DNA of 38,962 bases, from contig MFTY01000002.1 in the NCBI GenBank assembly GCA_001785515.1, positions 1-38,962 of the forward strand, in the 5' to 3' direction. Shown piece after piece: positions 30,508 through 38,073 of this stretch. How positions within the stretch are numbered: position 1 is the first letter of the stretch; each line of letters begins with the position of its first letter. Made by a program: the position numbers and the translations under genes. The notes under the pieces are model-generated. The model searched no databases and was not told the DNA's origin. It saw nothing but the letters and a program-made list of their open reading frames with translations. This DNA comes from Candidatus Nomurabacteria bacterium RIFCSPHIGHO2_02_FULL_35_13 (GTDB taxonomy: Bacteria; Patescibacteriota; Minisyncoccia; Phycocordibacterales; UBA9973).

Positions 30508-31098
30508 CTAAATCTTCTTGAAATTTTCTTCAATAGTTTCCCAATTTAAATTTTCAAAAAAAGCTTCAATATATTTTTTCTTATCTGCTGGAACATAGTC
30601 AAAGAGATAAGCGTGCTCCCACATATCCAGAGCAAGTATGAGTGTGCAGTCTTGAAGTTGACCAAGGTGTTGCTCATCAACCCAGGCATTCAATAATCTG
30701 TTTTCTTTTCTGTCAAAATAAAGCATTGCCCAACCGATACCCCTGGTTGTCGCAATCGCTTTGAATAATCCAAGCCATTTTTCGAATGACCCCCATTCTG
30801 CCGTGATTGATTTTTTTAGTTTGCTATTTTCCGATAAAATGCTTGCGTTACCTGACAACGAATCGAAATAAACTTCATGATTTCGCATTCCATTATATTC
30901 AAAACCAAATCTCTTTTGTAAACCGCTTAAAACTCCCATATTGTTTTCCGGGTCGCCGGATAATTCTTCTATTTTGGAAAGTACAAGATTAGCTTGGTTT
31001 ACATAACCAGTATAGAGCTTTAAATGCTCCTCTATGTTTTTAGTTGAAATACCTTTTAGTGCAGAGATATTAAAAGTTTTTTGTGTAAATGTTTGCAT
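30508..31098 (-). CDS. sodA: Fe/Mn superoxide dismutase
   Basis: The 196-residue SOD has all four metal ligands: H25 (NIEEHLKLY), H74 (MRNHEVYF), D158 and H162 (LDMWEHAYLFDY). Tyr32 in GYVNQAN corresponds to the conserved second-sphere Tyr. The usual HH pair before it (KHHQTYV in E. coli SodB) is KLYTGYV here. The region that normally distinguishes Fe from Mn enzymes reads WVDEQHLGQL, so metal choice cannot be settled by eye. It lies on the opposite strand between the two parts of comEC. TATAAT on the minus strand 6 nt before the ATG indicates a leaderless mRNA. Confidence 0.93.
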   Translation of the reverse strand: MQTFTQKTFNISALKGISTKNIEEHLKLYTGYVNQANLVLSKIEELSGDPENNMGVLSGLQKRFGFEYNGMRNHEVYFDSLSGNASILSENSKLKKSITAEWGSFEKWLGLFKAIATTRGIGWAMLYFDRKENRLLNAWVDEQHLGQLQDCTLILALDMWEHAYLFDYVPADKKKYIEAFFENLNWETIEENFKKI

Positions 31099-31112
31099 GT
31101 TAATATTATAGC
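31099..31112. promoter_or_regulatory. Overlapping divergent -10 boxes of sodA and comEC C-terminal gene
   Basis: The whole intergenic space is 14 bp. Minus strand: TATAAT (31105-31110), 6 nt before the sodA ATG. Plus strand: TAATAT (31101-31106), 6 nt before the ATG at 31113. The boxes overlap, so the promoters should exclude each other, and the -35 regions lie in the opposite gene. Confidence 0.65.
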
Positions 31113-31976
31113 ATGTTTGAAAATTGCAAAAAATACTTGTTGTTTTTCCTTATTTTTTTGCTTCTGCTGGCAAATATTTTTATTTTTTATCTTGATTGGC
31201 AAAGTTCTCATAGAGACCTTACTTTTGCAATGCTGGATGTTGGACAAGGAGATGCTCTTTTTATTGAATCTCCAACTGGCACGCAAATATTAATTGACGG
31301 AGGTCCTCCAAGAAAAATTTTAAATCAACTTTCTCGCGTAATGTCTCCTTTTGATAGAAGCATAGATGCTATTTTTATCACCAATCCGGACCAGGACCAT
31401 ATTGCGGGATTTTTGGATGTTTTAAAAATTTACAAAGTAGATAAAATATTTGAGCCGGGAACTCTGACTGATTCTAAAATATATCAAAACTTAAAAAATG
31501 AAATAAATAAAAATAATATTCCTGACATTTTGGCAAAAAAGGGAATGAAGTTAAACATAGGTGGTGGAGCAGTTATTGATATTTTATTTCCAGACCGCGA
31601 TGTATCGTCTTGGACGACAAATGACGGGTCAATTGTAGCTAGACTTTCCTATGGCAGTACCTCTGTTATGCTTACTGGCGATAGCACAACCAAAACAGAA
31701 AATATAATTCTTAAAGAAAATTCAGAAACGCGATTACGCAGTACTATTTTAAAAGTAGGACACCATGGTTCACGGACCTCTACTTCTCCGGAGTTTGTAA
31801 AAGCCGTTTCCCCCAGATACGCGCTTATTTCAGACGGTAAGGATAATAAATATGGTCATCCCCATAAGGAAACTCTGGACACACTTTCTCTGTTTGGCGT
31901 AGAGATTTTTCGGACTGATTTACTGGGAGCAATAATTATAAAATGTGCTAGAATAAAAGTATGCGAGATAAACTAA
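31113..31976 (+). CDS. ComEC C-terminal half: metallo-beta-lactamase-like domain
   Basis: The 287-residue protein has one N-terminal membrane helix (about 6-28) and then the MBL-fold domain that forms the C-terminus of ordinary ComEC: LDVGQGDALFIESP, ILIDGGP, ITNPDQDHIAGF, MLTGD, LKVGHHGSRTS, LISDGKDNKYGHPH. In family members this domain is a candidate nuclease that degrades the non-transported strand. The first His of the SHPDxDH motif is Asn here (TNPDQDH); the other metal residues appear present, so activity may be altered. The gene is separated from the channel half by sodA and repeat copy F. Its end overlaps glyA by 16 bp. Confidence 0.9.
   Translation: MFENCKKYLLFFLIFLLLLANIFIFYLDWQSSHRDLTFAMLDVGQGDALFIESPTGTQILIDGGPPRKILNQLSRVMSPFDRSIDAIFITNPDQDHIAGFLDVLKIYKVDKIFEPGTLTDSKIYQNLKNEINKNNIPDILAKKGMKLNIGGGAVIDILFPDRDVSSWTTNDGSIVARLSYGSTSVMLTGDSTTKTENIILKENSETRLRSTILKVGHHGSRTSTSPEFVKAVSPRYALISDGKDNKYGHPHKETLDTLSLFGVEIFRTDLLGAIIIKCARIKVCEIN
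31946..31960 (+). promoter_or_regulatory. glyA promoter, extended -10, leaderless type
   Basis: TGcTAGAAT (TAGAAT at 31949-31954), 6 nt before the ATG at 31961, inside the end of the upstream coding sequence. Confidence 0.6.
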
Positions 31977-33205
31977 TAGAAAAATTAATAAAAGGGGAAG
32001 AAAAAAGACAAGCAGAAGGTTTGGAGCTTATCCCATCGGAAAATTATGTTTCCGAAGATGTTTTAAAGGCAAATGGTTCCGTATTTACCAATAAATATTC
32101 TGAAGGATATCCAGGTCGCCGTTATTATGGTGGACAGGATTTTACAGACCAGGTAGAACGTCTGGCAATAGAACGCGTATGCAAATTATTTAATTGCAAA
32201 TTTGCCAATGTTCAGCCGCATTCCGGCGCTCCGGCAAATCTGGCTGTTTATGCCGCGCTTTTAACTCCCGGAGACACGGTTCTAGGAATGGATCTTTCGC
32301 ACGGAGGACATTTAACTCACGGACATCCAATGACTCTGCCTGCCAAAATTTACAAATTTGTCACATATAAAATGAAAAACCCGGATACGGGAGAAATAGA
32401 TTATGAAGACATGCGACGCGTGGCGCTTGAAACAAAACCGAAACTCATTATTGCCGGGTTCTCCGCCTATCCAAGAACATTAAATTATAAAAAATTCGTA
32501 GAGATTGCTCGTGAAGTTGGCGCCATTACTATGGCAGACATGGCTCATATTGCCGGACTAATCGCTGCTGGAGCGCTTCGCAACCCTTTTGATGACGGTT
32601 TTGATATTATTACTTCCACTACTCACAAAACTCTTCGTGGCCCGCGCGGTGGCATAATTCTCACTCGCGAGAATGAAGAAATTGCGAAGAAAATTGATAA
32701 AGCCATTTTCCCTGGCATACAAGGCGGTCCGCACATGCATACCATAGCCGCGAAAGCTGTTGCTTTTGGAGAAGCGATGACACCGTCATTTAAAAAATAT
32801 GCCAAACAAGTTCTAAAAAATGCCAAAGCGATGGAAGAAGTTTTCCGTAAAAATAAAATTAGAATGATCGGCGGTGGTACCGATAATCATCTTATTTTAG
32901 CCGATGTTTTTGGGTCTTTAGGCGTGACTGGTAAAGAAGCGCAGACTGTGCTTGATGAAGTGGGTATTACGCTCAATATGAATGCCATTGCCGGGGATAC
33001 CAGAAAGCCTCTTGACCCGTCAGGAATCAGATTTGGCACTCCGGCCATAACAACACGCGGATTTAGAGAAAAAGAATGCAAGTATGTTGCCGAACTTATG
33101 ATAAAAGTTTTGAAAAACAAGGACGACAAAAAATTAAAAGAATATATTCACAAAGAAATAAAAAAATTAGCAAAAAAATTTCCAATACCAAAAAAGTTTG
33201 TATAA
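31961..33205 (+). CDS. glyA: Serine hydroxymethyltransferase
   Basis: The 414-residue PLP enzyme interconverts serine and glycine and loads one-carbon units onto tetrahydrofolate, serving thymidylate and purine synthesis. The N-terminal signature is LIPSENYVSEDV, followed by NKYSEGYPGRRYYGGQ. The PLP-binding lysine is K223 in TTSTTHKTLRGPRGG, and DMAHIAGLIA precedes it. The length is normal (about 415). Its start lies within the comEC C-terminal gene, with its own -10 box. tmk and dut follow, so three genes related to thymidine nucleotide supply lie together. Confidence 0.97.
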   Translation: MRDKLIEKLIKGEEKRQAEGLELIPSENYVSEDVLKANGSVFTNKYSEGYPGRRYYGGQDFTDQVERLAIERVCKLFNCKFANVQPHSGAPANLAVYAALLTPGDTVLGMDLSHGGHLTHGHPMTLPAKIYKFVTYKMKNPDTGEIDYEDMRRVALETKPKLIIAGFSAYPRTLNYKKFVEIAREVGAITMADMAHIAGLIAAGALRNPFDDGFDIITSTTHKTLRGPRGGIILTRENEEIAKKIDKAIFPGIQGGPHMHTIAAKAVAFGEAMTPSFKKYAKQVLKNAKAMEEVFRKNKIRMIGGGTDNHLILADVFGSLGVTGKEAQTVLDEVGITLNMNAIAGDTRKPLDPSGIRFGTPAITTRGFREKECKYVAELMIKVLKNKDDKKLKEYIHKEIKKLAKKFPIPKKFV

Positions 33206-33218
33206 AAATTTTGAAAAT

Positions 33219-33926
33219 ATGAAAAAATATAAAGGCAAACTAATAGTTATAGACGGTACGGATGGTAGCGGAAAGGCGACGCAAGTTGAACTTTTGGCAA
33301 AAAGATTGAAGAGCGAAGGCAAAACAGTAAAAATTGTCGATTTTCCTGAATATTATAAAAATTTTTTTGGGGAATTTGTAGGGCATTGTCTTAGTGAACA
33401 ATATTATAAGTTTTTGGGTGTTCATCCCAAAATTGCGTCAGTATTGTATGCAGCGGACAGATGGGAATCTAAAAATGAAATAGAAAATTGGCTTAAAAAA
33501 GGATATATAATTATCGCCAATCGATATGTTAGCGCCAATCAAATACACCAGGGTGGAAAAATTAAAAACGCAAAAAAAAGAAATAGTTTCATAAAATGGC
33601 TTGATGAAATGGAATATGAAGTTTTTAAGATTCCTCGTCCCAACATTACTTTATACCTGAGTTTGCCCATAGAAATAGTTCTTAGACTTTTAAAAGACCG
33701 TGATAGTAGTAAAATGAAAAGAGCTTATTTGAAAAAGAAAAAAGACGTTCACGAGAAAGATGTGAATTTTTTGATAAATTCCCGCAAGAGCGCCTTGAAA
33801 CTGGTTAAAGAAATTCCGAATTTTATTAAAATAGAATGTTCTCAAAAAGGCGAGATTTTATCTCGTCAGAAAGTTCACGAAATGATTTATGAAAAAGTTA
33901 AAAAAGTTATACTTGCCCGTCCGTAG
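33219..33926 (+). CDS. tmk: Thymidylate kinase
   Basis: I chose the ATG at 33219 (235 residues), because MKKYKGKLIVIDGTDGSGK fits the family; the ATG at 33198 would overlap glyA. The P-loop is GTDGSGKAT at 13-21. A DFPEY segment follows, as does the thymidine-binding DRWESK and NRYVSANQIHQGGK, with a Lys/Arg-rich LID region (SSKMKRAYLKKKKDVHEKD). It phosphorylates dTMP. The last four residues (LARP) and the stop codon come from a palindromic repeat (33912-33943), so the natural C-terminus has been replaced or extended by it. dut follows 26 bp later. Confidence 0.93.
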   Translation: MKKYKGKLIVIDGTDGSGKATQVELLAKRLKSEGKTVKIVDFPEYYKNFFGEFVGHCLSEQYYKFLGVHPKIASVLYAADRWESKNEIENWLKKGYIIIANRYVSANQIHQGGKIKNAKKRNSFIKWLDEMEYEVFKIPRPNITLYLSLPIEIVLRLLKDRDSSKMKRAYLKKKKDVHEKDVNFLINSRKSALKLVKEIPNFIKIECSQKGEILSRQKVHEMIYEKVKKVILARP

Positions 33927-33943
33927 CTTTTAGCGAAGGAGGG
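33912..33943. repeat. Palindromic repeat family 4, copy 2, giving tmk stop and dut SD
   Basis: Shares CTTGCCCGTCCG and GCGAAGGAGGG with 11295-11328. The tmk TAG stop (33924-33926) lies in its loop region. Its 3' end AAGGAGGG (33936-33943) sits 9 nt before the dut ATG at the proper Shine-Dalgarno distance. Confidence 0.85.
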
Positions 33944-33952
33944 AAATAAATT

Positions 33953-34378
33953 ATGAAAATTAAAGTTAAAAAATTAAATAAAGATGCTAAATTACCGACA
34001 CACGGACATCCAGGTGACGCTGGAATGGATTTTTATGCTATTGAAGATGTGTTTTTTCCAGCTTCGGGACAGGCGCAAGTGCATACGGGAGTAGCCATAG
34101 AGATTCCCGAAGGATATGTTGGTCTTATTTGGGATAAATCAAGTGTTTCTTTTGGGCATGGTTTAAAAATTATGGGTGGGGTGATAGATTCCAGCTATCG
34201 TGGAGAAATAATAATGAGTCTTAGGAATTTATCCGACAAGGATTTTACTTTACAGAAAGGTCATAAGATTGCTCAAATGGTAATTCAAAAATTTGAGCAT
34301 TGTGATATTGTAGAGGTTGGGGAACTTTCGGAAACCGTACGAGGGCACGGACGGGAAGGGAGCACGGGGCATAAATAA
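33953..34378 (+). CDS. dut: dUTP diphosphatase
   Basis: The 141-residue trimeric dUTPase has its five motifs: AGMDFYA (motif 1), WDKSSVSFGHGLKIMGG (motif 2), GVIDSSYRGEI (motif 3), KGHKIAQMVIQK (motif 4) and the Gly-rich C-terminal arm RGHGREGSTGH (motif 5, with His where Gly is common). It removes dUTP and supplies dUMP. It is one of the few genes here with a clear Shine-Dalgarno, which is provided by the palindromic repeat that ends tmk. A family 2 repeat begins 7 bp after its stop. Confidence 0.95.
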   Translation: MKIKVKKLNKDAKLPTHGHPGDAGMDFYAIEDVFFPASGQAQVHTGVAIEIPEGYVGLIWDKSSVSFGHGLKIMGGVIDSSYRGEIIMSLRNLSDKDFTLQKGHKIAQMVIQKFEHCDIVEVGELSETVRGHGREGSTGHK

Positions 34379-34385
34379 TTAGTTT

Positions 34386-34472
34386 ATGCTCTGGTAAAGA
34401 ATTTTTGAGCCTTCGCCCTCGGAGTCATAAGGACAGGGAACCCACGACTCTTAAAATTCTTTACCAGAGCAT
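34386..34472. repeat. Structured repeat family 2, between dut and argS
   Basis: Perfect 20-bp inverted arms (34386-34405, ATGCTCTGGTAAAGAATTTT, and 34453-34472). The core reads GAGCCTTCGCCCTCGGAG, then ACAGGGAACCCACGACTC, so GAG/CTC closes it. The frame of argS is open through most of it, but its product does not resemble ArgS. Confidence 0.92.
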
Positions 34473-34482
34473 CACACACAGT

Positions 34483-36270
34483 ATGTATATGCAAGAAAAA
34501 ATAGAAAACTTAATAAAAAATACCCTTAAAAGTCTTAATATAGAGGCAAAGAGTATTTTACTTGAACATCCAGCAGATTTGAAGATGGGAGATTATTCCA
34601 CAAATATTGCTTTCATAAGTTATCGTGCATTAGCCGTTGCTACTGACTCTCACGTACCAGGGGGAAAACATAATGGAATAATTTGGGCTCAAAAAGCGGG
34701 AAGTCCATATGAGCTCGCAGAAAAAATTGTTAAGAAATTAAATAAAAAATTGCCTCTGGAAATTTTAAAAATTGAAGTTGCGGGTGCTGGCTTTATAAAT
34801 TTTTATTTGACACAAGATTTTTTTGTTAATTCCATAAAAGAAATTCTAGAAAATAAAAATTTTGGACAGAATAACCTTCTTACGGGGAAAAAAATAATGG
34901 TGGAATATACGGACCCGAATCCTTTCAAGCCTTTTCATATCGGACACTTGATGAGCAACACCATAGGGGAATCTATCTCCCGAATTATTGAATTTTCCGG
35001 AGCAAAAATTATTCGCGCCAATTACCAAGGTGATGTAGGTCCTCATGTTGCTAAGGCTATTTATGAAATAATAAAAAAAGGACTTCCCGATAAATCAAAA
35101 TCCGTATCAGAATCCGCTTTATATATAGGAGAATGCTACGCAAAAGGCAGCGATGAATACGATAATAATACTGACGCCAAAAAAGAAATAGATTTAATAA
35201 ATAAAAAAGTTTATGACAGAAGCGATAAAAGTATAAATGATATTTATGACTGGGGAAAAAGAGTAACGCTTGACGCTTTTGAAGAAATTTATAAAATACT
35301 CGGCACAAGTTTTAATTATTATTTTTTTGAAAGCGTTATGGCGCCGATAGGGCAAAAACTTGTAAATGAAAATTCGGGTAAAATTTTTGAAAAAGGTGAT
35401 GAAGGAGCTGTCATATTTCATGCCGAAAAGCATGACTCGAAACTTCATACTAGAGTTTTTATCACTTCACAGGGTTTGCCTACCTATGAAACAAAAGAGC
35501 TAGGTCTTACCAAAACAAAGTTTGAGAAAGAAAGTCTGGATATGTCAGTGGTAATAACAGCTCATGAACAGGAAGAATATATGAAAGTAGTTAGTAAAGC
35601 GCTTGAGATGATTAATCCTGAAATTGCGTCTAAAATGAAGCATATTGTTCACGGCATGATGCGTTTGGCAACAGGAAAAATGTCTTCTCGAAAAGGCAAT
35701 GTTATTACCGGAGAATCTTTGATTTTAGAATCTTGCGCGGAAATTTTAGAAAAAATAAAAGATAGAAATTTTACCGATGAAGAAAAAACACAAATCAGCA
35801 AAGATGTCGGGGTTTCTGCTTTAAAATATTCGATTTTGAAACAAAATATCGGCGGAAATATTATTTATGATTTTGAAAAATCTATTTCTTTTGAAGGAGA
35901 TTCTGGACCGTATTTGCAGTATTCATATGCCAGAGCCAATTCTATTTTGGAAAAAGCTAAAGTTGAAAATATATTGCCGGGTTTTCTATTAAATGACAAA
36001 AAATCTGATTCTCTGACTAAAGATATAGAAAAATTATTATATAGATTTCCCGAAGTTGTATTTAGGTCATCTAAAGAATTTGAACCGCATTATATTGCCA
36101 ATTATTTGGTAGATATTGCCCGTGCCTACAACAATTATTACGGCAATACAAAAATTATAGATAAAGATGACGCTATGTCGCCTTATAAAGTGGCTCTCAC
36201 TTTAGCTTTTTCTTTTGTTATGAAAAATGGGTTATATCTGCTCGGCATAAAAGCTCCGGAAAGAATGTAA
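34483..36270 (+). CDS. argS: Arginyl-tRNA synthetase
   Basis: I chose the ATG at 34483 (595 residues), because the frame upstream lies in a repeat and ArgS begins with a helix like MQEKIENLIKNTLKSL. The N-terminal tRNA-binding domain covers about 1-120. The HIGH motif is PFHIGHL, after VEYTDPNPFKP. The KMSKS equivalent is KMSSRKGN, and the C-terminal anticodon-binding domain covers about 460-595. It charges tRNA-Arg. In the N-terminal domain, after DYSTNIAFISYRA, there is an unusual stretch of about 20 residues (LAVATDSHVPGGKHNGIIWAQ) before the family-like KAGSPYELAEKI. It looks like an in-frame insertion. Confidence 0.95.
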   Translation: MYMQEKIENLIKNTLKSLNIEAKSILLEHPADLKMGDYSTNIAFISYRALAVATDSHVPGGKHNGIIWAQKAGSPYELAEKIVKKLNKKLPLEILKIEVAGAGFINFYLTQDFFVNSIKEILENKNFGQNNLLTGKKIMVEYTDPNPFKPFHIGHLMSNTIGESISRIIEFSGAKIIRANYQGDVGPHVAKAIYEIIKKGLPDKSKSVSESALYIGECYAKGSDEYDNNTDAKKEIDLINKKVYDRSDKSINDIYDWGKRVTLDAFEEIYKILGTSFNYYFFESVMAPIGQKLVNENSGKIFEKGDEGAVIFHAEKHDSKLHTRVFITSQGLPTYETKELGLTKTKFEKESLDMSVVITAHEQEEYMKVVSKALEMINPEIASKMKHIVHGMMRLATGKMSSRKGNVITGESLILESCAEILEKIKDRNFTDEEKTQISKDVGVSALKYSILKQNIGGNIIYDFEKSISFEGDSGPYLQYSYARANSILEKAKVENILPGFLLNDKKSDSLTKDIEKLLYRFPEVVFRSSKEFEPHYIANYLVDIARAYNNYYGNTKIIDKDDAMSPYKVALTLAFSFVMKNGLYLLGIKAPERM

Positions 36271-36284
36271 TTCTTATTTTTTAA

Positions 36285-38033
36285 ATGACAAGCAAAACAC
36301 CAAAATTTGATGCCGCCATAAGTGAAACTTTAAAATCGCTTATTCCTCATACGCGAACGTGTAAATGGAAAGGTATGCATTCTTACTGCGAAAACGAATT
36401 TAATATTGAAGAAGGGGATATTAAATTTCTAAAAATGTTTTCTATGCCTCCGCCAAATTTTTGTCCAACTTGTAGAAGAATGCGACGATTTGTGCATATG
36501 AATTTTTCACGACTTTTTAAGCGTGAATGTGATGCTCCCAGCCATAAAGAAAAAATGATCTCAATTTTTCCGGAAGAATGTCCGTTTCCTGTATATGATT
36601 ATCAATATTTTATTGGTGATGAATTTAATGCTTTTTCATTTGGGGTTAAATATGAAGAGGATGATAACCCGATAAAAATTTTATCATCTATTCGTAAAAA
36701 ATTTCCAATGCCATCGTTTTTAAATCGTGACCCATCTTCCATAAATAGCGAATATTCAAACGGCGGGCGTGATTTAAAGAATGGTTATTATGTTATGGCT
36801 TGTTATCACGTTGAAGATGCTTGGTATTCCAGTATGATTCAAAAAAGTCGTAATGTTATGGATTCCTTATATATTTGGGATTCGGAATTCATATATGAGT
36901 GTTTTTCTTCAGATCATTTGTATAAATCTTCTTTTATTTATTTTTCCAGCAATTGTATCGATAGTATATTTCTTTTTGATTGTCGTAATTGTCAAAATTG
37001 TTTCGGATGTGTAAATCTACGAAATAATAGGTATTGTGTTTATAATAAACAACTATCAAAAGAAGAGTATGAATCATTTATCAACTCAGTTTTTCCTCTC
37101 TCTAAAGAGGCTCTTAATAGTTATGAAAAAAAATTCTGGGATTTGGTTAAAACTTTGCCGGCAAACGGTCCCAGAAACATTGCGACTAGCAACGTTTCCG
37201 GGGTTAATATAACTAATTCCAAAAATTTATATGATGTTATTGATGCGGATAATTCCGAAAATATCAGACATGCAGATGGTGCTCTTTCCCATAGAGATTC
37301 GATGGATTTTCTTTTTTCAGGTGGTAATTCGAGTTTGTTATATATGACTACTAATATCGGTTCACAATCCAGTCGGGTAAAATTTTCTCTATCCTCGAAA
37401 GGCTGTACTGATTGTGAATTTATTTTTAATTCAAAAAATCTGAATAATTGTTTTATGTGTTTTGGACTTCAAAATAAATCATATTGTGTTTTGAATAGAC
37501 AATATACGGAGGAAGAATATTTTAAAATTATTGATGATATAAAATTTAAATGTTTGGAAGAAGGAATATATGGGAATGGTCTGGGTTTGGAATTTTCAGC
37601 TCAAGCATACAATTTTTCTTTAGCGCAAATTTCTTTTCCGCTTAGTGATAAAGAAATAGTAAAACTTGGCGGTTATGTGGCAAAAGAACCGGAGACAAAC
37701 GTTGGTAATATAGAAGTTATAAAATACAAAGATTTGCCAAAAACAATTCAGGAAGTGTCTAATGATATTTTAAATAAAGCAATACTTTGTGAAACGAGTA
37801 GCAGACCTTTTAGAATAACTGCTTCTGAGCTAGGATTTTATCGAAGAATGAATTTACCTCTTCCTGATATGCATCCATTATTACGTATAGAAAAAAGACT
37901 TCGTTTTGTGAAAGACGGAAAAAAATATAAAGCGGTATGTAAAAAATGTGATAAAGACATTGAAACTGTATTTAATCCGTCGGAAAATTTTCTTATTTAT
38001 TGCGACAAGTGTTATCAGCAAGAAGTATCATAA
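36285..38033 (+). CDS. CPR-type zinc-ribbon protein of unknown function
   Basis: The 582-residue protein has an N-terminal zinc-ribbon-like part (about 24-66, C...C, then FCPTCRRMRRFVHMN) and FPEECPFPVYDYQYF. The long middle region has repeated Cys/Asn/Tyr motifs (CRNCQNCFGCVNLRNNRYCVYNKQLSKEEYE at about 233-263; a similar NCFMCFGLQNKSYCVLNRQYTEEEYF at about 387-412). A C-terminal CxxC...CxxC ribbon covers about 547-578. Proteins of this family are frequent in Parcubacteria and often carry a misleading CaiB/BaiF name, although there is no CoA-transferase similarity. The repeats look like a right-handed solenoid with metal or disulfide sites. Function unknown. It lies between two tRNA synthetase genes. 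Confidence 0.7.
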   Translation: MTSKTPKFDAAISETLKSLIPHTRTCKWKGMHSYCENEFNIEEGDIKFLKMFSMPPPNFCPTCRRMRRFVHMNFSRLFKRECDAPSHKEKMISIFPEECPFPVYDYQYFIGDEFNAFSFGVKYEEDDNPIKILSSIRKKFPMPSFLNRDPSSINSEYSNGGRDLKNGYYVMACYHVEDAWYSSMIQKSRNVMDSLYIWDSEFIYECFSSDHLYKSSFIYFSSNCIDSIFLFDCRNCQNCFGCVNLRNNRYCVYNKQLSKEEYESFINSVFPLSKEALNSYEKKFWDLVKTLPANGPRNIATSNVSGVNITNSKNLYDVIDADNSENIRHADGALSHRDSMDFLFSGGNSSLLYMTTNIGSQSSRVKFSLSSKGCTDCEFIFNSKNLNNCFMCFGLQNKSYCVLNRQYTEEEYFKIIDDIKFKCLEEGIYGNGLGLEFSAQAYNFSLAQISFPLSDKEIVKLGGYVAKEPETNVGNIEVIKYKDLPKTIQEVSNDILNKAILCETSSRPFRITASELGFYRRMNLPLPDMHPLLRIEKRLRFVKDGKKYKAVCKKCDKDIETVFNPSENFLIYCDKCYQQEVS

Positions 38034-38057
38034 GATATAGTAAAAGTTCCTTTTTTT

Positions 38058-38073
38058 TGCTAATATCTTATCT
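38058..38073 (+). promoter_or_regulatory. ileS promoter, extended -10, leaderless type
   Basis: TGcTAATAT (TAATAT at 38061-38066), 7 nt before the ATG at 38074. Confidence 0.55.

Noticed and set aside
34405-34482. N-terminal extension of ArgS by 26 residues
   Set aside because: It is the translation of a family 2 repeat; ArgS similarity starts at the ATG at 34483.
36285-38033. CaiB/BaiF CoA-transferase
   Set aside because: The name is a common database label for this family, but the sequence has zinc ribbons and Cys repeats and no CoA-transferase motif.
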